A stretch of DNA of 64,000 bases from Rhizobium acidisoli (GCF_002531755.2 NZ_CP034998.1:3100001-3164000); one strand, 5' to 3'; shown: positions 34,549 to 43,133, numbered from the stretch's first letter. Made by a program: numbers and translations. The notes: generated from the letters alone by a model not told the origin.

Positions 34549-35886
34549 TTATCGGGCTGTCACCTGGATTGGAAAAGTGTACGAGCGCGAGGATGCGGCC
34601 CAGTCATCCGGCATGGCGGGAAGGCTGCAGGAAGCGACCCGGGAAATAACCGCACTATCCACATCAGCCAATCCCGAACCTCTGACAAGGCCCGATGCGG
34701 TAATGTTTCCGTTGCGGTTGATCGTGATACGAACATTCAAGGACGCGGATTCGCGACGATATCGCGATTCAATCCGGTCGACGCAACGGAATAGTCGCGA
34801 GACGAGCTTGCCTTGGTAGTTGGCTTCGGAGGCACCCCCGGTCCCAATCCTTCCGCCCGACGTGCGTGAATTGTTGTCGGAGTTGGCGTCAGCCCGCCCG
34901 TCGGCGGCGCCCCTGCGCGCCTCCTGGTTGGCATCCCCCTCGGAGCCCTGCGCCTTCTTTGGAGGCTGTTTTTTTTCCACCGGCTTCTTTTCAGCCGGTT
35001 TTTCCAACTTTGGTTTTGGCATCGGCATGACGATCTCTGCTGGCGGCTCAGGCTCAGGAGAAATTGCGGCCGTCTCAACAGGTTTAATCTCTTCCGGCTC
35101 TGACTGTATCGCGGCCGCGACGGGAGGCTGCGCGGATGTTATCGGCAGCTCCGGCGATTGCTCAGGCACTATTGTTGACATCGGCTGTGCGACTGAGGTT
35201 TCCGCAGGGCCTTCCGATACGAGGACTTCCGGTTCTGCGGCCGTCACCGTCTCCGCGGACTGACGCGTAACCTCCTGCGTGGGCTGAACAGCTTCGACAG
35301 GCTCCGCGTCAGTCGGTTGGACAGTTTCCGGTTGAACGGCCTGCGGCTGTACTTCTGCGGTCTCGACTGGCTTAATAGTGTCGGGTTCAACCGCTTCTGG
35401 AACGACTTCTTCCTGTATAGTCACCTCGGTCTCGCCGGCTGCGCTCTGATCGGCGTCGGAACTCCCGAGCATGACGACGCTGATCGCTTCGCCTGCCTCC
35501 ATCAGCATCTCATCCGAGGGCTTAGGCATAACCGCAAGCAAGGTGACGGCCAACGCGGCATGAAAAAAGAACGAACCGACACAAGTCAGCGCCAGCCGTC
35601 GCCGCACCGGCTTCTTCTCGTCATCCTGCTTTTCCACCGTCGCATCCATCGGCGGCGCCGAGAGCGGAGCGGCCGGTGCGGTTTCCGGATGATCGGGAAA
35701 GGAGGATATCTGGGCAAAACGTGTGTAATGGATCACCGTTTCGCCGGCTGGCTGCCGCTGCGCATTGCGCAGTTCGGAAAGCTCATGGCCAGGATGCATG
35801 CCGGGCGTATTGTCGTTCAGGCTACTATCGGCGTCCGCCTCCCCGATGAGCACCTGTCTCGATCTGGATTTTGCTGAAATCGCCAT
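34549..35886 (-). CDS. tonB: TonB energy-transducing protein
   Basis: The ATG at 35886 gives 445 residues. An unusually long cytoplasmic part of about 100 residues comes first, then one membrane helix (LTCVGSFFFHAALAVTLLAV), a long Pro/Glu/Val-rich periplasmic spacer with EPVEAVQPTQE- and EPEPP-type repeats and a Lys-Pro segment (KPKLEKPAEKKPVEKK), and a C-terminal TonB domain (YQGKLVSRLFRCVDRIESRYRR to FPIQVTAR). It transmits inner-membrane proton motive force from ExbBD to TonB-dependent receptors. A tonB gene divergent from hmuPSTUV is known in R. leguminosarum. ExbBD and the receptor are not in the window. Confidence 0.92.
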   Translation of the reverse strand: MAISAKSRSRQVLIGEADADSSLNDNTPGMHPGHELSELRNAQRQPAGETVIHYTRFAQISSFPDHPETAPAAPLSAPPMDATVEKQDDEKKPVRRRLALTCVGSFFFHAALAVTLLAVMPKPSDEMLMEAGEAISVVMLGSSDADQSAAGETEVTIQEEVVPEAVEPDTIKPVETAEVQPQAVQPETVQPTDAEPVEAVQPTQEVTRQSAETVTAAEPEVLVSEGPAETSVAQPMSTIVPEQSPELPITSAQPPVAAAIQSEPEEIKPVETAAISPEPEPPAEIVMPMPKPKLEKPAEKKPVEKKQPPKKAQGSEGDANQEARRGAADGRADANSDNNSRTSGGRIGTGGASEANYQGKLVSRLFRCVDRIESRYRRESASLNVRITINRNGNITASGLVRGSGLADVDSAVISRVASCSLPAMPDDWAASSRSYTFPIQVTAR

Positions 35887-35944
35887 TGTGTACGCCTTAG
35901 ACAGCCGGAAAACATGTCCGCCGGGGATCATCCCCGGCATGATC

Positions 35945-36370
35945 TTAGCCCTCGAAGGGAACCGAAATCTGCGAGCGGGTGACGAGACCCTTCATGCATT
36001 CGCCCGCTGCCGGCCCGTCGCAGACCGGCGTGTCGTTGATGAGGATGCGGGTTACGCTCTCGCATTTGACATTCGGCATATCGAACTGGCGCACGCGCTT
36101 CTTGCCCTGCGGCAGCTCGCGGAAATCGAGCACGGTGATGCGGTCGACGGCATTCTTGTCGTTGAAGAAGGCAAGCTCGAAGGAGACCTTGTTGATGGCG
36201 GCAGGCAGCTGGTTCAGCGCCACGAAGGTCATCATGCAGCCCTTCTGCGAGGGCGCCAGCGAATTGAGTTCGACATCGAGGGAAGCTGCCGGTGCCGCCT
36301 CCTGCGCCTGACATACGCTTGAAAACGCCATCGCCATGCCGGCCGCAACAGCCGCAAACCTACCTGTCAT
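35945..36370 (-). CDS. Secreted protein upstream of tonB, function unknown
   Basis: From the ATG at 36370 (GGAGAAGG four bases upstream) the product has 141 residues: a signal peptide ending SVCQA-Q and a mature domain with five cysteines in a beta-rich fold (LAPSQKGCMMTFVALNQLP, FDMPNVKCESVTRILIND, GPAAGECMKGL). It is 58 bp ahead of tonB and probably co-transcribed. Proteins like this occur beside rhizobial tonB genes, but I know of no assigned function. Confidence 0.8.
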   Translation of the reverse strand: MTGRFAAVAAGMAMAFSSVCQAQEAAPAASLDVELNSLAPSQKGCMMTFVALNQLPAAINKVSFELAFFNDKNAVDRITVLDFRELPQGKKRVRQFDMPNVKCESVTRILINDTPVCDGPAAGECMKGLVTRSQISVPFEG

Positions 36371-36493
36371 GAAACCTTCTCCGTCATCGTCGAGAGCCGC
36401 CGGCAGGCAGCTCATATCAGCAATTTCGAAAACTTGACCATAATAGTCTCCTATTGCGTCTTTAAAAAACTATGAGTAAGAAAGTCAAGATAA
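36371..36493. promoter_or_regulatory. Divergent control region between the tonB run and hmuP
   Basis: The 123 bp spacer must hold both promoters of the haem locus. On the minus strand it contains AGGAG six bases before an 8-codon frame (36441-36412, MVKFSKLLI) that ends 42 bases ahead of the secreted-protein start, a possible leader peptide. Iron control by RirA or RpoI is known for rhizobial haem genes; I cannot fit a specific box with confidence. Confidence 0.45.
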
Positions 36494-36730
36494 ATGTCAT
36501 CACAACCGGGGAGCCAGATCCCCGGCCTCACGGAATTGCCAACCGAAATGATGGTTGAAAAGCCAGATAACTTTAAGCACGTGCCGCTGCCGAGCGAGCC
36601 CGCGGCGCAGCACCGGATCGTCGAAAGCGCGGATCTTTTCCGCGGCACGAACGAGATCATGATCAGACACGAGGGCGTGACCTATCGCCTGAAGATCACC
36701 CGTCAGGGCAAGCTCATTCTCAATAAGTAG
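36494..36730 (+). CDS. hmuP: Haem uptake protein HmuP/HemP
   Basis: The 78-residue frame ends in the HemP domain: RIVESADLFRGTNEIMIRHEGVTYRLKITRQGKLILNK with the typical YRLR-type T--GKLIL close. HemP proteins are short (about 60 residues), so the start may be one of the two adjacent Met codons at 36548-36553. In Bradyrhizobium HmuP co-activates haem receptor expression. It leads the hmuPSTUV operon; hmuS follows 19 bp downstream. Confidence 0.88.
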   Translation: MSSQPGSQIPGLTELPTEMMVEKPDNFKHVPLPSEPAAQHRIVESADLFRGTNEIMIRHEGVTYRLKITRQGKLILNK

Positions 36731-36749
36731 GGCCAACAGTAGGTAACAC

Positions 36750-37799
36750 ATGACTGAACAGACAAGACCGGCGCCAGCCGAAATCCGTGCGTTTCGCGCC
36801 GAAAATCCGAAGATGCGCGAGCGCGATATCGCCGCCCAGCTGAAGATTTCCGAGGCAGCCCTCGTCGCCGCCGAAACCGGCATCAGCGTCACCCGCATCG
36901 ATGGCAGCGCGCTGAAGCTTCTCGAACGCGTGGCGAGCCTCGGCGAAGTGATGGCGCTGTCGCGCAACGAAAGTGCCGTGCACGAAAAGATCGGCATCTT
37001 CGAAAACATCAAAAGCGGCGTGCAGGCCGCAATCGTTCTCGGCGAGAATATCGACCTGCGCATCTTCCCGAGCCGATGGGAACATGGCTTCGCCGTATCC
37101 AAGAAGGATGGCGACCAGCTGCGCCTCAGCCTGCAATATTTCGACAAGGCGGGCAACGCCGTGCACAAGGTGCACCTGCGCCCGAATTCCAATGTCGAGG
37201 CCTATCACGCGCTGGTCGCCGAGTTGAAGCTGGAAGACCAGTCGCAGGACTTCGTCGAGGCCGAGACCGCAGATACCGTCGATGAAACCGCCGACGTCAG
37301 CCGCGACGAGCTGCGCGACAACTGGAGCAGGCTCACCGACACGCATGAGTTCTTCGGCATGCTCAAGCGCCTGAAGATCGGCCGCCAGGCGGCCGTGCGC
37401 AGCGTCGGCGACGACTATGCCTGGAAGCTCGACAGCAGCGCCACGGCGGAGATGATGCATGCCTCGGTGAAATCCGGCCTGCCGATCATGTGCTTCGTCG
37501 CCAATGACGGCATCGTCCAGATCCATTCCGGTCCGATCTTCAACGTCCAGGCGATGGGCCCATGGATCAATATCATGGACCCGACCTTCCATCTGCATCT
37601 GCGCCAGGATCATATCGCCGAGACCTGGGCGGTGCGCAAGCCGACTAAAGACGGCCACGTCACCTCGCTGGAGGCTTACAATGCGCAAGGCGAGATGATC
37701 ATCCAGTTCTTCGGCAAGCGGAAGGAAGGGTCCGACGAACGCGTGGAGTGGCGCGAGATCATGGAAAACCTGCCGCGGGCAGCCAGTGTCGCCGCATAA
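36750..37799 (+). CDS. hmuS: Haem-degrading / haem-handling factor HmuS
   Basis: The 349-residue cytoplasmic protein belongs to the HemS/ChuX family and has two tandem repeats of the domain, each with a VGxDYxWxLD- or GIFENIKSGVQA-like core and RIDGSALKLLERV-type helix. It receives haem after import and either stores or degrades it. Length is standard. It follows hmuP directly and is 11 bp from hmuT. Confidence 0.93.
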   Translation: MTEQTRPAPAEIRAFRAENPKMRERDIAAQLKISEAALVAAETGISVTRIDGSALKLLERVASLGEVMALSRNESAVHEKIGIFENIKSGVQAAIVLGENIDLRIFPSRWEHGFAVSKKDGDQLRLSLQYFDKAGNAVHKVHLRPNSNVEAYHALVAELKLEDQSQDFVEAETADTVDETADVSRDELRDNWSRLTDTHEFFGMLKRLKIGRQAAVRSVGDDYAWKLDSSATAEMMHASVKSGLPIMCFVANDGIVQIHSGPIFNVQAMGPWINIMDPTFHLHLRQDHIAETWAVRKPTKDGHVTSLEAYNAQGEMIIQFFGKRKEGSDERVEWREIMENLPRAASVAA

Positions 37800-37810
37800 G
37801 GATGGCAACG

Positions 37811-38740
37811 ATGACGATGCGTAACAATCTGCGCCGGATTCGCCCCTGGCAACTGGCACTCACGGCGGCCGTCATGGCACTGCCGCTGATCCCGTCGGCA
37901 CCGGCGCTCAAGGGCCTCACCTTCGTGCGCGCCGCCCACGCCGAGGACAAGAAGCTCGACACCTCGCGCCTGGTTTCGGTCGGCGGCGACATCACTGAGA
38001 TCGTCTATGCGCTTGGCGAGGAAAGCCGGCTGATCGCCCGCGACACGACGAGCATCTATCCTGAGGCGGCGCTGAAGCTGCCCAACGTCGGTTACATGCG
38101 GGCGCTTTCGCCGGAAGGCATCCTTGCCATGAACCCGACGGCGATCATCGCCGTCGAGGGGTCGGGCCCGAAGGAGGCGCTGGCTGTGCTCAAGAATGCC
38201 AGCGTGCCCTTCGAGACCGTGCCGAGCCCCTTTACCCGCGATGGCATCATCGCCAAGATCGATCGCGTCGGCGCGCTGCTTAACGTGCCCGAAAAGGCGA
38301 GGACGCTTGAAGAAAAGGTGGCCGCCGATCTCGATGCGGCGATTGCCGACGCCGAAAAGCGCCCGGAGGCCGAGCGCAAGCGCGTTCTCTTCATCCTCAG
38401 CGCCCAGAACGGCCGGATCATGGCATCGGGCACCGGCACGGCGGCCGATGGCATCGTCAAGCTCGCCGGCGCCATCAACGCCGTCGGCGTATTCCCGGGT
38501 TACAAGCCGCTGACCGACGAAGCGATCATCGAAGCCAAGCCGGACGTCATCCTGATGATGAACCGCGGCGATGGCGCCGGCACCAAGAACGAGGACCTGC
38601 TGGCCCAGCCGGCGATCGCGCTGACGCCGGCTGGCGAGAAGAAGGCGATCATCCGCATGGACGGCATCTACCTGCTCGGCTTCGGCCCGCGCACCGCAGC
38701 CGCAGCGCGTGAGCTCAACGCGGCGATCTACGGGGGCTGA
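37811..38740 (+). CDS. hmuT: Haem ABC transporter periplasmic binding protein HmuT
   Basis: Starting at the ATG at 37811 (AAGGA eight bases upstream), the protein has 309 residues with a long signal peptide (to about AAHA-E). The class III binding-protein fold is visible: LVSVGGDITEIVYALGEESRLIARDTTS, SPEGILAMNPTAII, and PDVILMMNRGDGA. It carries haem from the outer-membrane receptor to the HmuUV transporter. Two further ATGs (37802 and 37748) are in frame but have worse spacing. Confidence 0.93.
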   Translation: MTMRNNLRRIRPWQLALTAAVMALPLIPSAPALKGLTFVRAAHAEDKKLDTSRLVSVGGDITEIVYALGEESRLIARDTTSIYPEAALKLPNVGYMRALSPEGILAMNPTAIIAVEGSGPKEALAVLKNASVPFETVPSPFTRDGIIAKIDRVGALLNVPEKARTLEEKVAADLDAAIADAEKRPEAERKRVLFILSAQNGRIMASGTGTAADGIVKLAGAINAVGVFPGYKPLTDEAIIEAKPDVILMMNRGDGAGTKNEDLLAQPAIALTPAGEKKAIIRMDGIYLLGFGPRTAAAARELNAAIYGG

Positions 38741-38742
38741 TC

Positions 38743-39855
38743 ATGGCCCTGCCGCAAGCCATGATGGACCGAAGGCGAACATTCCCGATGGTGGAGATCA
38801 GCGCAAACCGGCAGGCGGGCGACAGAACGCGGCTCGCCTTGCTGGTCATCGCGCTGCTCGTCGTCGGCTCGGTCTTCTCGATGCTGTTTTCGGTAACGAC
38901 GGGCGCCTCGGATGCCTCGATCCTCGACGTGGTCGGCAACATGGCCGGCTCCGAGACGGCGCTGAGCACGCGCGACCGGATCATCATCTTCGACATCCGC
39001 CTGCCGAGAGCGATCCTCGGCTTCCTGATCGGCGCTTCGCTGGCCGTTTCCGGCACGGTGATGCAGGGACTGTTCCGCAATCCGCTGGCCGATCCCGGCC
39101 TTGTCGGCGTCTCCTCCGGTGCAAGTCTCGGTGCGGTTATCATGATCGTGCTCGGCGGCAGCCTTGCAGCGCCGCTTCAGGCGCTTCTCGGCATCTATGC
39201 CCTGCCGGCGGCCGCCTTTGGCGGCGGTCTCGTCACGACGCTGCTGCTCTACAGGATCGCCACCCGTCACGGCCAAACCTCGGTAGCGACGATGCTGCTG
39301 GCCGGCATCGCGCTCGGCGCCCTCACGCTCGCTTTGACCGGCCTGCTGATCTACATGGCCAACGACCAGCAGCTGCGCGACCTGACATTCTGGAGCATGG
39401 GCTCGCTGGCCGGCGCCACATGGACGAAGATCGCCGCCGCCGCCCCGATCATTCTGCTGTCCTTGACCGCCCTGCCCTTCATGGCCCGCGGCCTCAATGC
39501 CATCACCCTCGGCGAGGCCGCCGCCTTTCATATGGGCGTGCCGGTGCAGCGGCTGAAGAATGTCGCTGTCGTCGGCGTCGCCGCGGCGACCGGTGCGTCC
39601 GTCGCCGCCAGCGGCGGCATCGGTTTCGTCGGCATCGTCGTGCCGCATATCCTGCGTATGGCGATCGGTCCGGACCATCGTTTCCTGCTGCCGGCCGCAG
39701 CTCTTCTCGGCGGCTCGCTGCTGATTTTCGCCGATGTCCTGGCGCGCACCCTGGTCGCCCCGGCCGAGCTGCCGATCGGCATCATCACCGCGGCGGTCGG
39801 CGGGCCGTTCTTCCTGTGGATTCTGCTGAGGCAGCGTTCGCGCCTTGCCCTGTGA
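38743..39855 (+). CDS. hmuU: Haem ABC transporter permease HmuU
   Basis: The 370-residue FecCD-family permease has about nine to ten membrane helices. Typical stretches are FDIRLPRAILGFLIGASLAVSGTVMQGLFRNPLADPGLVGVSSGA near the N-terminus and GGIGFVGIVVPHILRM toward the C-terminus. It begins two bases after the hmuT stop. The last bases overlap the likely GTG start of hmuV (GTGA). Confidence 0.95.
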   Translation: MALPQAMMDRRRTFPMVEISANRQAGDRTRLALLVIALLVVGSVFSMLFSVTTGASDASILDVVGNMAGSETALSTRDRIIIFDIRLPRAILGFLIGASLAVSGTVMQGLFRNPLADPGLVGVSSGASLGAVIMIVLGGSLAAPLQALLGIYALPAAAFGGGLVTTLLLYRIATRHGQTSVATMLLAGIALGALTLALTGLLIYMANDQQLRDLTFWSMGSLAGATWTKIAAAAPIILLSLTALPFMARGLNAITLGEAAAFHMGVPVQRLKNVAVVGVAAATGASVAASGGIGFVGIVVPHILRMAIGPDHRFLLPAAALLGGSLLIFADVLARTLVAPAELPIGIITAAVGGPFFLWILLRQRSRLAL

Positions 39856-40670
39856 GTGCTGTCGTGAGTGACGAGATGATCGAAGTGTCCGGCCTCTCCG
39901 TGCGCCTTTCCGGCAAATCAATCATCAGCGATGTCGCCTTCACGGCAAAGGCCGGCGAGCTGACGGCGATTGCCGGGCCGAACGGCTCCGGCAAGACGAC
40001 GACGATGAAAGCCATCTCCGGCGAGCTTGCCTATGGTGGCTCAGTGCGCATCGGCGGCGACGAGGTGAAAGAGCTGAAACCCTGGCAGCTTGCCGCCATT
40101 CGCGGCGTGCTGCCGCAGGCAAGCACCATCTCCTTTCCCTTCACCGTGCGCGAGATCGTCCGCATGGGCCTGACATCGGGCATCAACGTCAATCCCGACA
40201 AGGCCGAGCAGACGGCGGCCGCCGCACTTGCATCGGTCGACCTGACCGGCTTCGAAGGCCGCTTCTATCAGGAACTCTCCGGCGGCGAGCAGCAGCGCGT
40301 TCAGCTTGCCCGCGTGCTCTGCCAGATCGCCGAGCCTGTCGTCGATGGCAAACCCTGCTGGCTGCTGCTCGACGAGCCGGTCTCAAGCCTCGACATCAGC
40401 CACCAGCTGACGATCATGACGCTTGCCCGCAATTTCTGCGAACGCGGCGGCGGAGTCATCGCCGTCATGCATGATCTCAACCTGACGGCGCTCTTTGCCG
40501 ACCGCATCGTGCTGATGAAATCCGGCCGCCTCGCCGTTGCCGGCGGCATTCGTGACGTGTTGACCGACGAGACCATGCTGTCGGTCTTCGGCTGCGCGCT
40601 GCGGATCAACCAGGTGCCGACCGACGGCACGCCCTTCGTGCTCGCCCACAGCGCCGTTTCCCAGCGCTGA
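39852..40670 (+). CDS. hmuV: Haem ABC transporter ATPase HmuV
   Basis: The ATPase has Walker A AGPNGSGKTT, signature LSGGEQQRVQLARVL and Walker B WLLLDEPVSSLD, followed by MHDLN (H-loop). Three starts are possible in frame: GTG 39852 (overlapping the hmuU stop), GTG 39864 and ATG 39876, giving 272, 268 or 264 residues. I chose the first for coupling. The frame is open much further upstream, but that part is antisense-like shadow inside hmuU. It completes the operon. Confidence 0.92.
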   Translation: MSAVVSDEMIEVSGLSVRLSGKSIISDVAFTAKAGELTAIAGPNGSGKTTTMKAISGELAYGGSVRIGGDEVKELKPWQLAAIRGVLPQASTISFPFTVREIVRMGLTSGINVNPDKAEQTAAAALASVDLTGFEGRFYQELSGGEQQRVQLARVLCQIAEPVVDGKPCWLLLDEPVSSLDISHQLTIMTLARNFCERGGGVIAVMHDLNLTALFADRIVLMKSGRLAVAGGIRDVLTDETMLSVFGCALRINQVPTDGTPFVLAHSAVSQR

Positions 40671-40683
40671 CCGCCGGCGCGAC

Positions 40684-40708
40684 GGAACTTTTGACCGCCC
40701 AGGGCGTT
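40684..40708 (+). promoter_or_regulatory. Sigma-EcfG-type promoter before the YqjD-like gene
   Basis: GGAAC (40684-40688) is followed after 16 bp by CGTT (40705-40708), 14 bp after the hmuV stop. The downstream ATG is at 40820. Confidence 0.75.
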
Positions 40709-40819
40709 TTCGGCAGTGATTTGGGTCAATGCCGCGCGATATCTTTCATGCAACGGACGGTGGTGACCCCCAGTGCGAAATAGGCGGGCTTGCGCGCGCC
40801 CCAGCCAATGGAGACAGCC

Positions 40820-41164
40820 ATGAGCTATTCTATCTTCCAGTCCGGCCGCAGCCGCCGCAACGGCACCTTCCACAATCTGGAATCCGGCATCGAGGAGCAG
40901 GTCGAAGCGCTGCGCGACGAACTCGCGGAACTGACGCGCCTCGTCGGCAAGAATTCGCGTCACCAGAGCGAGAAAATCCGCAGCCAGGCCGGCGCCGGTT
41001 ATGAGGAACTGCTCAGCCGCAGCGAGGATCTCTTACGCGAATTGCAGCACGGCTATGAGCGCGGCACGACCGAAATGCGCGACACCGTGCGCAAACATCC
41101 GCTGGCAACCCTCGGCGCGGCTGCCGCTTTCGGCCTCGCCATCGCCTTCCTCGCCCGCCGCTGA
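40820..41164 (+). CDS. ElaB/YqjD/DUF883-type membrane-anchored protein
   Basis: The 114-residue protein has a soluble, helical N-terminal part (QVEALRDELAELTRLVGK..., predicted coiled coil), the RKHPLATLGAAAAFGLAIAFLARR tail with the family's conserved P and one C-terminal membrane anchor. In E. coli YqjD and ElaB bind ribosomes in stationary phase at the inner membrane. GGAGA precedes the ATG at 40820. A stress-sigma promoter and a YqjE-like gene next to it agree with the E. coli yqjD-yqjE pairing. Confidence 0.85.
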   Translation: MSYSIFQSGRSRRNGTFHNLESGIEEQVEALRDELAELTRLVGKNSRHQSEKIRSQAGAGYEELLSRSEDLLRELQHGYERGTTEMRDTVRKHPLATLGAAAAFGLAIAFLARR

Positions 41165-41173
41165 GGAAGCGCG

Positions 41174-41572
41174 ATGCTGTCGATCCTCAGTCTCGTGACG
41201 GGCGCAAGCGTGCACCGAACCGTTGCACGCGCCAAGCGCAATAGCATTTTCATCGCGGTCGCCGCGCTTTTTCTCCTCACCGCCTACGCGCTGGCCGTCA
41301 CCGCCGGCGCTATCTGGCTCGCCGGCATCTACGGCGCGTTCGGCGCCGTTCTCTTCCTCGCCGCCTGCGCGCTGCTGATCGCCATCATCGCACTGGTGGT
41401 GATGGCGGTTATCAATGCCCGGGAAAAGCGTCGCGCCCGCGAGCGCCGCGCCGCACTGGAATCGATGGCAGCAGTGGGGATCGGCCTGATCCGCTCTCAA
41501 CCGCTGCTGACCGCGGGCGTACTGGCGGCCATCGTCGCGGCCAATCTGGTGGGGTCGAAGCGGGAGGATTGA
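41174..41572 (+). CDS. Small membrane protein, YqjE/holin-superfamily-like
   Basis: The 132-residue protein has two strong central membrane helices (IFIAVAALFLLTAYALAVTAGAIWLA and FGAVLFLAACALLIAIIALVVMAV), a basic stretch (NAREKRRARERRAALE), and a third hydrophobic segment near the end. Position 9 bp after the YqjD-like gene and general layout suggest a YqjE counterpart (DUF1469/holin III). Function unknown; probably part of the stress regulon through the shared promoter. Confidence 0.72.
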   Translation: MLSILSLVTGASVHRTVARAKRNSIFIAVAALFLLTAYALAVTAGAIWLAGIYGAFGAVLFLAACALLIAIIALVVMAVINAREKRRARERRAALESMAAVGIGLIRSQPLLTAGVLAAIVAANLVGSKRED

Positions 41573-41963
41573 TGGCTTGGACAAGGCGCCCCACCCTGAC
41601 CTTTCACCAAAACCAGGGAGAAGACCACTCAATTGGTATGGGATGGATGCTTTAACGGTTCATCCCATCTCTCCAGCCTTCAGTTCCTGATGTCCGGAGC
41701 GGCGCGCGAAGTCCACTCATGCTTCGGCCGTTGAACATCAAGCCGGAGGAGTCTGGGGCAGGCCAGAGCCGGATAGCTGCTCTCCAGACCGATTGCCAGC
41801 CCCTCGGGAGAGTTTTATCTCGAGTGGGTATAGGCATGCCACGTTGTCTGCGGTTTAACAGTTAGTGGACAACCGCTCATGAACGCCGTTACTGGCAGCG
41901 AGCATCGCAACCTCCTCCTCGTGCGCCAGTGAAAAAATTAGGCAAGGACGGTCGCCCATCCTC

Positions 41964-42096
41964 CCTCATTCCTGTGCCTGTCACAGGAATCCAGCCACGG
42001 CGCGTCCGCGCCGTGAATGAACCGAACCAATGGAAAAGTCTTTCGCGCCCAAGGACTTGGGCACACTGGATTCCTGTGACAGGCACAGGAGTAAGG
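41964..42096. repeat. MITE-like palindromic repeat, copy B
   Basis: The 133 bp element has nearly perfect terminal inverted repeats (CCTCATTCCTGTGCCTGTCA... and ...TGACAGGCACAGGAGTAAGG) and the same two inner hairpins as copy A, in inverted order. The sequence from 41573 to 41963 between the YqjE-like gene and this repeat has no gene that I can support. Confidence 0.75.
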
Positions 42097-42210
42097 GTGA
42101 AGAGGGGTGCCCTAATGGCGTCGGCCAAGCAGATGCTCGTTCTGCTCGACCAACCGACAACACCAAAAAAGCCAGCGCCCCAACAGGCAACCGGCTTCTC
42201 TATCACTTTC

Positions 42211-42768
42211 TCAGAAAGCAAACGCCTTCGACGTCAGCGGCGCCGAGGTGGCGTCGGGGCCGAAATCGGCTTCGCCTGATATCTGCAGCAATTCCTGCAG
42301 CCGCTGGCGGGCGCGGTTGACGCGGCTCTTGATGGTGCCGACGGCACAGCCGCAGATTTCGGCCGCTTCCTCGTAGGAAAAACCCGAGGCGCCGACGAGG
42401 ATGATCGCCTCGCGCTGATCCGGCGGCAGCTGGTCCAGCGCCTTCTTGAAGTCCTGCAGATCGAGGGCGCCGTATTGCGAGGGGTGCATCGCCATCGATT
42501 CCGTGAACAGCCCGTCGCTGTCCTGGATCTCGCGGCCGCTCTTGCGCATCTGGCTATAGAGTTCGTTACGCAGGATCGTGAAGAGCCAGGCCTTCATATT
42601 GGTGCCCATCTCGAAATGATCCTGTTTGGCCCAGGCCTTCATGATGGTGTCCTGGACGAGATCATCGGCACGATCATGCCGCCCAATGAGCGAAATTGCG
42701 AAGGCGCGGAGACTTGGGAGGGCCGCCAGCAGTTCCCGCTTGAAGCTGGGTTGCGCTTTATCTTCCAT
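42211..42768 (-). CDS. ecfG: General stress ECF sigma factor EcfG
   Basis: The sigma factor (185 residues from the ATG at 42768, which has AGGA eight bases upstream; an ATG six bases earlier is too close) has region 2 (LPSLRAFAISLIGRHDRADDLVQDTIMKAW..AWLFTILRNELYS) and region 4 (LPPDQREAIILVGASGFSYEEAAEICGCAVGTIKSRVNRARQRL). Together with nepR, phyR and an HWE kinase this is the alphaproteobacterial general stress module. It is freed when phosphorylated PhyR captures NepR. In rhizobia it is also annotated rpoE2 or rpoE4. Confidence 0.93.
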   Translation of the reverse strand: MEDKAQPSFKRELLAALPSLRAFAISLIGRHDRADDLVQDTIMKAWAKQDHFEMGTNMKAWLFTILRNELYSQMRKSGREIQDSDGLFTESMAMHPSQYGALDLQDFKKALDQLPPDQREAIILVGASGFSYEEAAEICGCAVGTIKSRVNRARQRLQELLQISGEADFGPDATSAPLTSKAFAF

Positions 42769-42778
42769 GCGCATGATC

Positions 42779-42985
42779 CTATTCGGCCATCTTGGCAGAG
42801 GCCATCATTTCGGCATGGTCAAGCTTTTCGAGAAGGTCGAGAAAACGATCGGGAATCGCCTCCTCCTGCGCGGAGGCATAGAGCGACCGCAGCCTGACGC
42901 CGATCTGATTGTTCGGGTCCAGGATATCGCTTGCCCGCAGCTCCAGCTTGCGCTGATCGGCTGCTTCTTTCTTGCGTGTCGTCAT
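42779..42985 (-). CDS. nepR: Anti-sigma factor NepR
   Basis: The ATG at 42985 gives a 68-residue protein with the NepR core IGVRLRSLYASAQEEAIPDRFLDLLEKLD, two amphipathic helices that bind either EcfG or PhyR. The frame is open 33 codons upstream, but the extension is not NepR-like. The ecfG gene follows at 10 bp, so both come from the stress promoter at 43134-43158. Confidence 0.93.
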   Translation of the reverse strand: MTTRKKEAADQRKLELRASDILDPNNQIGVRLRSLYASAQEEAIPDRFLDLLEKLDHAEMMASAKMAE

Positions 42986-43133
42986 CAATTCGTCTTCTCG
43001 CCAGTTATCTGTTGGGGCGTGCACGGGGCTGATTGCGATTTCAACCATCGACACCGAGCCTTCGCTTGTCGATGTCGCTGGCATATTTTGCTGGGTGGGT
43101 CAAAACGCTACGCCCTTTCTTCGTCGGCTTGAT

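Noticed and set aside
38709..39851. Upstream extension of the hmuV frame to 653 codons
   Set aside because: The extension runs inside hmuU in another frame, with Arg-rich shadow composition; ABC ATPases of this kind are about 260-270 residues.
41652..41837. 61-codon minus-strand frame before the second MITE-like repeat
   Set aside because: No ribosome site, no recognisable motif, Arg/Trp-rich composition; not enough to call a gene.
41929..42279. 116-codon frame with WIPVTGTG and IPVTGIQ peptides
   Set aside because: It is a translation of the MITE-like repeat; the same peptides appear in the other copy and in other frames.
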